From contig JALCST010000002.1 of the NCBI GenBank assembly GCA_022653675.1, positions 124,001-188,000 of the forward strand: a stretch of 64,000 nucleotides of DNA, written 5' to 3'. Both the position numbers and the translations under genes were made by a program. Of the stretch, positions 44,186-52,845 are shown one piece after another. Every line of letters begins with the position of its first letter. Positions within the stretch are counted from its first letter, which is position 1. The stretch comes from Bacteroidales bacterium. GTDB taxonomy: Bacteria > Bacteroidota > Bacteroidia > Bacteroidales > UBA932. The notes beneath the pieces are model-generated. The model was not told the origin of the DNA, did not search any database, and was given only the letters and a program-made list of their open reading frames with translations.

Positions 44186-44806
44186 TCATCGGGCGAATTC
44201 CAGAAGTGCGAGCTTTCCGCGTAACTCCTTCCTGGTGACGTGCAACCCGGCTGGTGCGGCATGGAATACGAAATCCATGACACGGGCATCCGGCATGCAC
44301 ATGGCGAAGCGGCCCGAAGGTGCGAGCAATGCCAGGACACAGCCTATCAAATCTACGTAAGGCAACGTATCGCAACTTCTGGCAAGGCTGCGCCTTCCTT
44401 CTGGAGATCTCAATCCTCCTGGATAATATGGCGGATTTGCAAAAATAAGGTCGAATCCCGGTTCAATGCGACGCTTTGCATCGAATCTTTCAGTGAAATC
44501 CTGAAGCGAGATGCATTCTGCAGCCATGCATGAAGCCCACGGCGACATGGCGAAATTTTTCGCCGCCTGTCCGGCCGATTCCGCATCGATGTCGATTGCC
44601 GTAATATGGAATGCGTCGTCGTTGTACTCGGACGAGGCACGGGACGCCACGAGCATGCTCAGAATACCGCAGCCCGTACCGATATCGAGCATGGACCGGT
44701 CGGAAAGCCTGACATCGAGCCATTCGCCCAAGGCGAGACTGTCAGTCCCCACCTTCATGGTCGATCGATCATCCTCGATCGTAAAATCCCTGTATCTGAA
44801 AGGCAT
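44186..44806 (-). CDS. trmN6: tRNA1(Val) (adenine-37-N6)-methyltransferase
   Basis: 206 residues, YfiC/TrmN6-type Rossmann methyltransferase. FTIEDDRSTMKVGTDSLALGEWL is the family N-terminus, MLDIGTGCGILSMLVA the SAM-binding motif I, and FDLIFANPPYYPGGLRSPEGRRSLARS the catalytic NPPY with its substrate loop. The gene starts 2 bp after the LolD-type gene stop, in a minus-strand run fusA2-lolD-trmN6. Confidence 0.88.
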   Translation of the reverse strand: MPFRYRDFTIEDDRSTMKVGTDSLALGEWLDVRLSDRSMLDIGTGCGILSMLVASRASSEYNDDAFHITAIDIDAESAGQAAKNFAMSPWASCMAAECISLQDFTERFDAKRRIEPGFDLIFANPPYYPGGLRSPEGRRSLARSCDTLPYVDLIGCVLALLAPSGRFAMCMPDARVMDFVFHAAPAGLHVTRKELRGKLALLEFAR

Positions 44807-44808
44807 TA

Positions 44809-45474
44809 CTATTTGCCGGCTGTTTCCAGAATAACCCCGTCGCGCATGTGCAACGTCCTGTCCGACATCTCCGCCAGCGAGGGATCGTGTGTGACGATCA
44901 CTACCGTAACACCGGTTTTGTCGCGTATGTCGAAAAACAACTTGTGTATTTCGAGTTTGGTCTTGCTGTCCAGGTTGCCGGAAGGTTCGTCGGCATACAA
45001 CACCGAAGGATCGTTTATCAACGCCCGTGCGATCGCGACTCTCTGCTGTTCTCCGCCGGAAAGCTCGGAAGGCTTATGTGTCAGGCGCTCGGAAAGGCCT
45101 ACGTTAGCCAGTATCTTTCGCGCCGCAGCCGAAGCCTCCCTGCGCGAAGCGCCCGAAATCAATGCCGGGATCATCACGTTCTCTTCGGCGGTGAATTCGG
45201 GAAGCAAATGGTGGAACTGGAAAACGAAGCCCATCTCGCGGTTGCGGAAATGCGACAGTTCCCCCGATCCGAGGGAAAATATGTCGGTACCGTCGACCGA
45301 TACCTTCCCGCCGTCGGGACGCATCAGGGAACCGATGATCTGAAGGAAAGTCGATTTTCCGGCGCCGGAAGCACCCATTATGGCGACCACTTCGCTTTTT
45401 TCTGCCTTGAAGTCGATCCCCTTCAACACCTTCAGGTTACCGAAGGACTTTGTTATGCCGGTAGCTTCAATCAC
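44809..45474 (-). CDS. lolD: LolD-type ABC transporter ATPase
   Basis: 221 residues. Walker [11 protein letters not shown]-loop [18 protein letters not shown], signature [15 protein letters not shown], Walker [13 protein letters not shown], and H-loop VTHD. The MacB/LolD/FtsE class is indicated by the [10 protein letters not shown] segment. It probably pairs with the LolC/E-like permease encoded at 13765-15003 rather than with a neighbour. Confidence 0.88.
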   Translation of the reverse strand: MIEATGITKSFGNLKVLKGIDFKAEKSEVVAIMGASGAGKSTFLQIIGSLMRPDGGKVSVDGTDIFSLGSGELSHFRNREMGFVFQFHHLLPEFTAEENVMIPALISGASRREASAAARKILANVGLSERLTHKPSELSGGEQQRVAIARALINDPSVLYADEPSGNLDSKTKLEIHKLFFDIRDKTGVTVVIVTHDPSLAEMSDRTLHMRDGVILETAGK

Positions 45475-45482
45475 CCTGTTTT

Positions 45483-47639
45483 TTATTCTTCTTCGGACTG
45501 TTCCGCTTCGTAATCCTTCAGCAGTTGGTCCTGTACGGTCGAAGGCACCTGCTGGTATTCCGCGAATTTCATCGTGAATGTCGCCCTTCCGGACGTAAGC
45601 GATGAAAGCGTAGTCGAATACTTGTAAAGTTCCGCCAGCGGAACACGCGCCTTAAGGACCTGGAATCCCCTTTCGCTGGACATCCCTTCTATGATTGCAC
45701 GGCGGTTCTGCAAGTCTGACATAACGTCACCCATGCATTCCCCGGGCACCATGATCTCCAGATCGTATATCGGCTCCATGATCTTCGGGGCGGCACCCTT
45801 GAACGCCTCCTTGAACGCATTCCTGGCAGCAAGTATGAACGAGATTTCGTTGGAATCCACCGGATGCATCTTGCCGTCGTAGACGTAAACGCGGATATCG
45901 CGTGCATAGGAACCGGTCAGAGGCCCTTCCTCCATCTTCTGCATTATGCCTTTCTTAATGGCAGGCATGAAGCCGGCATCGATGGCCCCGCCGACGACGC
46001 AGTTGTTGAACTCCCATTTGCCACCCCATTCGAGCTGGAACTCCTCGTGGGCCTTGATGGTCGGAACGAGGTCGCGCCCCTCGACATGGAATCTGGTCCC
46101 CGCAGGGACACCCTCTACTATAGGCTCGATAAGAAGGTGGACTTCGCCGAACTGCCCCGCCCCGCCGGACTGTTTCTTATGACGGTAGGAAGCGCTGGAA
46201 ACCCTGGTTATGGTTTCACGGTAAGGGATCTTCGGTGCAAGGAAATCGGCTTCGATATTGTAGTCGTGGTTGACATGCCACTTCACTATGTTCATTTGCA
46301 ATTCCCCTTGGCCGCTCAGAATGGTCTGCTTCAATTCCTTCGAATATTCGACCATCACGGTAGGGTCCTCGGCGTTGGCCTTGGCCAAAGCCTCTCCAAG
46401 TTTTTCGTTGTCCTTCTCTTCCTTAGGCTTTATGGCAGTACGGTATCTCGGTTGAGGGAAAACTATCGGCGCGATGACATCGTCGTCACCGGATTGGTTG
46501 AAAGTCTGGTTCGTCTTGGCGCTCTTCAGCTTCACCGTGCATCCTATATCTCCGGCCAGCATTTCGGACACCTTGGTCTTCAGTTTTCCGGCGACTGCGT
46601 ATATGGCCGAAATCCTCTCCTTGGACTCGTTATTCGGATTTATAAGATCCTGGGCTTCCGAAAGCTTTCCGCTTTCTACCTTGAAATAAAGAACTTCGCC
46701 GAGATGCTGCTCCATATTAGTCTTGAAGAAGAATATGGACGTAGGGCCGTTCGGATCGCAAGACACTTCCTTGCCTTCTACGGTCTTTTCCGGATTATGA
46801 TCCGGGGAAGGTGCGATATCGATGACGAATTCCATAAGGCGCTTCGTTCCTATGTCCTTCTTGCCGGAAAGGCAGAATACGGGATAGATCTCACCCTTCA
46901 TGAACCCGATTCTCAATCCTTTGTTCACATCTTCCTCGGACAGGTCCCCGTCGGCGAAAAATTTTTCCATAAGTGCTTCGTCGTTTTCGGCCGCCATCTC
47001 GGTAAGGGCCGATTTCATGCTTTCCGCCTGGCTCTTGAATTCGTCCGGAATATCCTTTTCCTCGCGCGTCCCGTTTTCGTCCTTGAAAACGAACATCTTC
47101 ATCTTCAGGATATCTATGAACCCGTTGAATCCGCTCCCGACCGCTGTCGGGAACTGTATTACGACCGGTTTGTTTCCAAATGTCTGATGCAGGCTGTCGA
47201 GTGTAGAATCCCAGTTAGCCTTGTCCGAATCGAGCTGGTTCACTCCTAGAATCAGGGGTTTTTTGTAATCTTCGGCATAACGGCCGAAAATCTCCGTGCC
47301 CACTTCCACGCCTTGCGTCGCATTCACAAGCATTATTCCGCTGTCACAAACCTTGAAAGCGGATATCACACTGCCCACGAAATCATCAACACCCGGAGTA
47401 TCGACGATATTCAACTTGTTTTCCATGAACTCGGCATAAAGGGGAGTTGCATAAATGGAACGCTGGTTGATCTGTTCGACTTCCGTGTTGTCTGAAATTG
47501 TGTTCTTTGCTTCTACGGTCCCGCGGCGATCGATCACCTTGCCTTCATACATCACCGCTTCGGCAAAAGTGGTTTTACCCGACTTGGAACTTCCCAACAA
47601 GACCACATTTCTAATGTTTTTTGTGGAGTAAGTGTTCAT
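45483..47639 (-). CDS. fusA2: EF-G paralogue (EF-G2/FusA2 type) with degenerate GTPase motifs
   Basis: 718 residues with EF-G domain order, ending in domain V ([21 protein letters not shown]). The P-loop is intact (GSSKSGKT, 16-23), but the catalytic His of DTPGHVDF is missing (DTPGVDDF, Val 84), switch I lacks the RGITI threonine ([10 protein letters not shown]), and NKxD reads NQLD (134-137). In Bacteroides thetaiotaomicron an EF-G paralogue called EF-G2 has been reported to translocate without GTP hydrolysis during carbon starvation; these substitutions fit that type. Ordinary fusA is not in the window. First of a three-gene run with lolD and trmN6. Confidence 0.88.
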   Translation of the reverse strand: MNTYSTKNIRNVVLLGSSKSGKTTFAEAVMYEGKVIDRRGTVEAKNTISDNTEVEQINQRSIYATPLYAEFMENKLNIVDTPGVDDFVGSVISAFKVCDSGIMLVNATQGVEVGTEIFGRYAEDYKKPLILGVNQLDSDKANWDSTLDSLHQTFGNKPVVIQFPTAVGSGFNGFIDILKMKMFVFKDENGTREEKDIPDEFKSQAESMKSALTEMAAENDEALMEKFFADGDLSEEDVNKGLRIGFMKGEIYPVFCLSGKKDIGTKRLMEFVIDIAPSPDHNPEKTVEGKEVSCDPNGPTSIFFFKTNMEQHLGEVLYFKVESGKLSEAQDLINPNNESKERISAIYAVAGKLKTKVSEMLAGDIGCTVKLKSAKTNQTFNQSGDDDVIAPIVFPQPRYRTAIKPKEEKDNEKLGEALAKANAEDPTVMVEYSKELKQTILSGQGELQMNIVKWHVNHDYNIEADFLAPKIPYRETITRVSSASYRHKKQSGGAGQFGEVHLLIEPIVEGVPAGTRFHVEGRDLVPTIKAHEEFQLEWGGKWEFNNCVVGGAIDAGFMPAIKKGIMQKMEEGPLTGSYARDIRVYVYDGKMHPVDSNEISFILAARNAFKEAFKGAAPKIMEPIYDLEIMVPGECMGDVMSDLQNRRAIIEGMSSERGFQVLKARVPLAELYKYSTTLSSLTSGRATFTMKFAEYQQVPSTVQDQLLKDYEAEQSEEE

Positions 47640-47691
47640 TTTATATTTCAGTTAATAAATTTATATCTGTTCTTTTTTCTTTCGGAGTTCG

Positions 47692-47742
47692 CAAATATAT
47701 GTATTTTTCCAATTGAAAAAACGCCTAATTCGCATATATTTG
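47692..47742. promoter_or_regulatory. Divergent -7 elements, fusA2 / rnhB
   Basis: Minus strand: TATATTTG (47699-47692), 52 nt before fusA2. Plus strand: TATATTTG (47735-47742), only 1 nt before the rnhB ATG 47744 and 7 nt before ATG 47750, so rnhB would be leaderless or start at 47750. Confidence 0.6.
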
Positions 47743-47743
47743 C

Positions 47744-48400
47744 ATGGAAATGGGCGAACTGTTGAACAATTATTCCGGGATTTCGTTGGAGGCGGGTTGT
47801 GACGAAGCCGGACGCGGCTGTCTTGCGGGGCCCGTATTCGCAGCCGCGGTGATTCTTCCCGAAGATTATTCCCTTACCGGGCTGGACGATTCTAAAAAAC
47901 TTACGGAACGCAAGAGGTCAGCGCTGCGGCCCCGTATAGAACGTGACGCCGTTGCCTGGTGCGTAGCTTCGGCCTCGGCTGCCGAAATAGACGAGATGAA
48001 CATCCTGAGGTGCAGCATACTTGCAATGCAACGCGCACTCGATGGCCTCTCTAGGGCACCCGGATTCGTCATAGTGGACGGGAACAGGTTCTGCACGTAT
48101 TCGCGCAGGGTCTCGGCCCCGATTCTCGGCAATCCCGAAAACATCTCCGTATCCTATTCCTCCGCAGGAAAGGATTTCATGTGCATAGTTCGCGGAGACG
48201 GCACCTACAAATCCATAGCAGCAGCTTCTATTTTAGCAAAAACCCATCGTGACGAATACATGACGCATCTTTCCATCCAATTCCCGGAATACGGATGGGA
48301 TACCAACAAAGGTTATCCCACGGCCGCACACAGAGCGGCCATCGCCGAATTCGGCGTTTCGCCGCATCACCGCAAGACTTTCGCATTATTACGTTCCTAA
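47744..48400 (+). CDS. rnhB: Ribonuclease HII
   Basis: 218 residues (two fewer if ATG 47750 is used, which fits the promoter position better). CDEAGRGCLAGPVFAAAV holds the first catalytic Asp-Glu, LDDSKKLTERKR and FVIVDGNRF follow, and AAASILAKTHRDEYM ends the active site. Removes single ribonucleotides and RNA primers from DNA. Confidence 0.94.
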   Translation: MEMGELLNNYSGISLEAGCDEAGRGCLAGPVFAAAVILPEDYSLTGLDDSKKLTERKRSALRPRIERDAVAWCVASASAAEIDEMNILRCSILAMQRALDGLSRAPGFVIVDGNRFCTYSRRVSAPILGNPENISVSYSSAGKDFMCIVRGDGTYKSIAAASILAKTHRDEYMTHLSIQFPEYGWDTNKGYPTAAHRAAIAEFGVSPHHRKTFALLRS

Positions 48401-48413
48401 AAACATGACAAAT

Positions 48414-50567
48414 ATGAAAAAACACTCTTTCCTTCTTATCGTATCACTGCTGGCAGTATTTACAACAGCCTCTGCAGACGAGGGAATGTGGCTATTGCCG
48501 CTCCTCAAACAAATGAATATCAAGACTATGCAATCAATGGGCTGTAAGGTTTCAGCGAATGACATTTACAGTGTCAACCACTCTTCGCTGAAGGATGCTG
48601 TCGTGATTTTCGGCAGAGGATGCACGGCCGAAGTGATATCCGACAACGGTCTTCTCGTCACCAACCATCATTGCGGCTATGCCTCCATCCAGGATCTCAG
48701 CAGCGTGGATCACGATTATCTCACAGACGGCTATTGGGCGATGAACCGCAGCGAGGAATTGCCTGCAAAAGGGCTAAGCGTCACTTTCCTGATCAGCTTC
48801 ACCGATGTCACCGGCCGGATCCTGGCTGAACAGGCCAAATATTCGGACGAATCGGAACGTACTAAAGCCGTCGGGGAACTGAAGAAAGAACTGTGCAAAA
48901 AAGCCGTCGGCGACAATCCCTACTATACTGCCGAAGTCGATTCCTTCTATGCCGACAACGCCTATTATCTAATCGTATACGAGGTTTACAAGGACATACG
49001 CTTCGTTGGCGCCCCGCCGAGTTCGATAGGGAAATTCGGGGCCGACACCGACAACTGGATGTGGCCGCGCCATACCTGCGACTTCTCCATGTTCCGCATC
49101 TACGCCGACAAGGACAACAATCCGGCCGAATACAGTACCGACAATGTCCCGTACATGCCGAAGAAGTCCCTGACCATTTCCCTAAAGGGAGTGAAGAAAG
49201 ACGATTTCACCTTCATCATGGGTTATCCCGGGTCGACGGACCGCTATATGTCGGAGTCCGAACTGGAAGAACGTACCATGACTAATGAGATAGCCATAAA
49301 GTGCCGCGGGAAACGCCAGGAAATAATGCTGGACGCCATGCAGACCGACCCGAAAGTTCGCATACAGTACTCCAGCAAATACGCCGGCAGCTCCAACGGA
49401 TGGAAGAAATACATAGGCATGAACGAAACGTTCAAGAAACTCAATGTGATGGAGCGCCGTGCCGAAGAGGAAAAGGATTTCACCCAATGGTATTCCAAAA
49501 ATGCGAAGCTCACAAAAGAGTATTCGCAGGCCCTGCCTGAAATCGACGATGCCATGGCCGACCGCAAAGATGTCATGTATTCGTACCGATACCTCTACGA
49601 AACACTGGACAGGATCGAACTGGTATCGTTCTCGGCATTTCTCGACCGGACCGTCAAGGAACTTTCGCAGGCGTCGCCGGACAAGGTGGATCAAGACTTG
49701 AAGAAAGCCGTCGAAAGGGTAAGGGAATTCTACAAGGATTACGATCCAGCATTGGACAGGAAGATCGCCAAGGCCATGATAAGGCTTTACGGAGAAGATT
49801 CGTTGAACAAGGCTTGCCTTCCACCGTTCTACTCGGAAATAGATTCCATATATGGAGGGAACACCGATGCTTTCGTGGATTACGTTTACGACAACTCGAT
49901 AGCCGTTTCAGAAGACAAGGCCATCGAAACCGTCAACGGATACAAGTGCGACAGCTGCATGAAAAACGATCCGGCCTTTGAAATGTCGGGAGAAATAAGG
50001 AATCTGACGAAAACTTTTGCCCGGGAAGCCCACAGGAAGGACAAGGAACTCGCCGAAGGCAAGAAACTCTTCACGAAAGGGCAACTCGAAATGAAGAAGG
50101 GCAGGCCGACCTATCCGGACGCGAATTTCACGATGCGCCTGACATACGGACGCGTAGAGCCTTACTCCCCCCGGGATGGCGTAACATACGACTACTATAC
50201 CACCCTGGACGGCGTAATGCAAAAAGAGGATCCGAACAATTGGGAATTCGTCGTTCCAGAAAAACTGAAACGGATCTATAAAGACAAGGACTACGGCCGC
50301 TACGGTCTACACGACGGCAAGATGCCCGATTGCTTCATAATGACGGGCGACATTACCGGAGGCAACAGCGGCTCACCGGTCATGAATGCGAAAGGCGAAC
50401 TCGTGGGGCTGGCCTTCGACGGCAACTGGGAATCGATGTCGGGCGACATAATATTCGAGCCTCAGCTTCAGCGCTGCATCTGCGTTGACATACGCTACGT
50501 ACTGTTGATCCTAGACAAATACGGCGATGCAGGCTACCTTCTGAAGGAGATGAAAATCGACGACTGA
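48414..50567 (+). CDS. S46 family dipeptidyl peptidase, DPP7-type
   Basis: 717 residues from ATG 48414 (MKKHSFLLIVSLLAVFTTASA signal peptide). EGMWLLPLLKQMN, VTNHHCGYASIQ with the catalytic His, and TGGNSGSPVMNAKGELVGLAFDGNWE with the catalytic Ser are S46 hallmarks. The residue 18 positions after that Ser is Gly; as I recall, P. gingivalis DPP7 has Gly there and DPP11 has Arg, so hydrophobic P1 preference is predicted. Periplasmic release of dipeptides. Follows rnhB by 13 bp. Confidence 0.92.
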   Translation: MKKHSFLLIVSLLAVFTTASADEGMWLLPLLKQMNIKTMQSMGCKVSANDIYSVNHSSLKDAVVIFGRGCTAEVISDNGLLVTNHHCGYASIQDLSSVDHDYLTDGYWAMNRSEELPAKGLSVTFLISFTDVTGRILAEQAKYSDESERTKAVGELKKELCKKAVGDNPYYTAEVDSFYADNAYYLIVYEVYKDIRFVGAPPSSIGKFGADTDNWMWPRHTCDFSMFRIYADKDNNPAEYSTDNVPYMPKKSLTISLKGVKKDDFTFIMGYPGSTDRYMSESELEERTMTNEIAIKCRGKRQEIMLDAMQTDPKVRIQYSSKYAGSSNGWKKYIGMNETFKKLNVMERRAEEEKDFTQWYSKNAKLTKEYSQALPEIDDAMADRKDVMYSYRYLYETLDRIELVSFSAFLDRTVKELSQASPDKVDQDLKKAVERVREFYKDYDPALDRKIAKAMIRLYGEDSLNKACLPPFYSEIDSIYGGNTDAFVDYVYDNSIAVSEDKAIETVNGYKCDSCMKNDPAFEMSGEIRNLTKTFAREAHRKDKELAEGKKLFTKGQLEMKKGRPTYPDANFTMRLTYGRVEPYSPRDGVTYDYYTTLDGVMQKEDPNNWEFVVPEKLKRIYKDKDYGRYGLHDGKMPDCFIMTGDITGGNSGSPVMNAKGELVGLAFDGNWESMSGDIIFEPQLQRCICVDIRYVLLILDKYGDAGYLLKEMKIDD

Positions 50568-50587
50568 CCGCTGACGGCGGATTGCGC

Positions 50588-51652
50588 TTATTCGGTTCCC
50601 AGTGTCGAAAAGCTGAAGACTATTTTCTGGCGGTAGGTCTCGCCGACACGCAGGACCGAGGTCGGGAAATTAGGGTGGTTGGGAGCATCGGGAAAATTCT
50701 GGCACTCTATGGCCACGCCGTCATAGTCGTTGTATGGACGGCCTTCCGGGTTTAACGGCGATCCCGAAAGGTAATTGCCGGTGTAGACCTGTACGGCCGG
50801 CTGTGTGGTGGATATATCCAGAACCCTCCCCGATGTCTCGCTTACGAGGCGTGCAACCTTCGTAAGCTTTGCAGGGGACCAACTATCCAGAACCCAGCAA
50901 TTGTCGTATCCCTTTCCTATTTTCAGTGCGGGAAAATCCTCCCTGATATCCCGGCCGAGCGGCTTGCCCCCTTCCATGGTAAAATCCATGGGTGTACCAG
51001 CCACCGGAACCAGCTTGCCGGTAGGGATCAGGGTTTCTCCCGTCGGGAGGTATTGAGAGGCGTAAAGCTGAAGTTTCTGTGCCAGGCAGGCTTCCGCCCC
51101 GGCATTTTCGCCGGCAAGATTGAAATAGGCATGGTTGGTCAGGTTAAGAACGGTGGGAGCCTTGGTACTGGCTTCGAATATTATGGTCATCTGGTTCTCC
51201 TCGTTCCATGTGTATGATACGTTTACGGACAATGCACCGGGATAGCCGGAGTCACCCGAAGGGCTTTCGAGCGAGAAAACCACCTTGCTTCCCTGCGACT
51301 TGCTTCCCCATATCCTTTTGGAGTAATTGAACGATCCGCCGTGAAGCGCGTTCCCGTTGTTGTTCTTTTCGAGCCTGTATTCCCTTCCATCCAGTGTGAA
51401 CATTCCACCGGCGATACGGTTGGCATATCTTCCCGGCACCTTGCACATGCAGGCATCATCCTTTACGTAATCGGCTGGATCCTTGTAACCGAGCACCACG
51501 TCGTCCGTTTCGCCTTTCGCATCCGGTACCTTTATGGAGACGATGCCTGCACCGACGTTGGACAGCATGACACTCGCCCCGGAACTGTTCGTAATCTTAT
51601 ACAACCTTATTATTCCTTCCCTTGCAAGAACGGATTTTTCCTTTAATTCCAT
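50588..51652 (-). CDS. galM: Aldose 1-epimerase (galactose mutarotase)
   Basis: 354 residues. Interconverts alpha and beta galactose. NRIAGGMFTLDGREYRLEKNNNGNALHGG contains the substrate Arg/His region, LTNHAYFNL the catalytic His, and VAIECQNFPDAPNHPNFP the catalytic Glu. No signal peptide, so cytoplasmic. Last gene of the galactan operon, 33 bp behind galK. Confidence 0.95.
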   Translation of the reverse strand: MELKEKSVLAREGIIRLYKITNSSGASVMLSNVGAGIVSIKVPDAKGETDDVVLGYKDPADYVKDDACMCKVPGRYANRIAGGMFTLDGREYRLEKNNNGNALHGGSFNYSKRIWGSKSQGSKVVFSLESPSGDSGYPGALSVNVSYTWNEENQMTIIFEASTKAPTVLNLTNHAYFNLAGENAGAEACLAQKLQLYASQYLPTGETLIPTGKLVPVAGTPMDFTMEGGKPLGRDIREDFPALKIGKGYDNCWVLDSWSPAKLTKVARLVSETSGRVLDISTTQPAVQVYTGNYLSGSPLNPEGRPYNDYDGVAIECQNFPDAPNHPNFPTSVLRVGETYRQKIVFSFSTLGTE

Positions 51653-51685
51653 ATTTCATTTTTTTTGTAATAGAACGCCATACCT

Positions 51686-52837
51686 TCAAATGCGATGGGC
51701 TCCATCCGAGATGACGACATCGTAAATCTTCGGCGCATGGCCGAATCCTATCTCATATTTGCTGTGGGCCTCCGATACGAACTTGTCGTAAAGGCCATCC
51801 TTCACAAGATTGATCGTGCATCCACCGAAACCTCCTCCCATGACTCTCGAACCGGTGACCCCGCATTTTTCGGCAAGCTTGACGAGGAAATCGAGTTCTT
51901 TGCAGGATACTTTATAGAGTTTGCTCATTCCCCAATGCGTCTCGTACATCTTTTTGCCTACGGTCTCGTAGTCGTCCTTTTCCAATGCTTCGCACACATC
52001 CAGCACGCGCTGAATCTCCTCTATAACATATTTCGCGCAGTCGTAATCCTCTCCGGAAAGCTCGGGCCTGACCCCTTCGAGCATCTGAAGGTCGCAATCG
52101 CGCAGGAATTCCACACCGGAATGTCCCGACTTCCGTATGACGTCGACGACATGTTCGCAGGAATGCCTGCGGTCGTTATAGGCCGAAGATGCCAGTTCGT
52201 GCTTGACTACGGTATCGACCAGAACGAGCCTGTAGCCATTTGGATGGAACGGGAAATACTTGTATTCGAGAGAACGGCAGTCCAGGCGTATGAGACAATC
52301 CTTCTTGCCGAAAATCGAGGCGAACTGGTCCATGATGCCGCAGTTCACCCCGCAGTAATTGTGTTCGGTGGCCTGGCCTATTTTGGCGAGTTCGAACTTG
52401 TCTATCCCTAGCGAGAACATCTCGTTCAATGCAAAGGCGAAAGTGCTCTCCAGTGCCGCCGAAGACGACATGCCGGCACCGAGAGGGACATTGCCGGAAA
52501 AAGCCGTATCGAATCCGGAAATGACGCCACCGCGTTTCTGTATTTCGCGGCATACCCCGAAAATGTAACGCGCCCAGCTTTGTTTCGGACCTTCGTCCTC
52601 CTTCAATCCGAATTCCACATAATCTCCGCCCTTCACATCGAGGGCGTACGCCCTGACCTTGCCGGTGCCGTTTTTCCTGATTTCGGCCATTATGCATTTG
52701 TCGATGGCTCCTGGAAATACGAATCCGCCGTTATAGTCGGTATGCTCCCCGATTAGGTTGATACGTCCCGCAGATGCGTAAAATTCGCCTTCCGCATTGA
52801 AATACTTTTTGAACTGCTCGTGAATCTGTTCTTTCAT
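51686..52837 (-). CDS. galK: Galactokinase
   Basis: 383 residues, GHMP kinase. GRINLIGEHTDYNGGFVFP is the galactokinase signature, VPLGAGMSSSAALES the ATP-binding loop, and RVMGGGFGGCTINLV the C-terminal motif 3. Phosphorylates galactose released by the upstream-encoded glycosidases. 8 bp behind the GH2 gene. Confidence 0.97.
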   Translation of the reverse strand: MKEQIHEQFKKYFNAEGEFYASAGRINLIGEHTDYNGGFVFPGAIDKCIMAEIRKNGTGKVRAYALDVKGGDYVEFGLKEDEGPKQSWARYIFGVCREIQKRGGVISGFDTAFSGNVPLGAGMSSSAALESTFAFALNEMFSLGIDKFELAKIGQATEHNYCGVNCGIMDQFASIFGKKDCLIRLDCRSLEYKYFPFHPNGYRLVLVDTVVKHELASSAYNDRRHSCEHVVDVIRKSGHSGVEFLRDCDLQMLEGVRPELSGEDYDCAKYVIEEIQRVLDVCEALEKDDYETVGKKMYETHWGMSKLYKVSCKELDFLVKLAEKCGVTGSRVMGGGFGGCTINLVKDGLYDKFVSEAHSKYEIGFGHAPKIYDVVISDGAHRI

Positions 52838-52845
52838 ATTTTATA

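Noticed and set aside
45864-47249. 461-codon plus-strand frame inside the EF-G2 gene
   Set aside because: Antisense shadow of a well-supported gene; no recognisable domain and no promoter.
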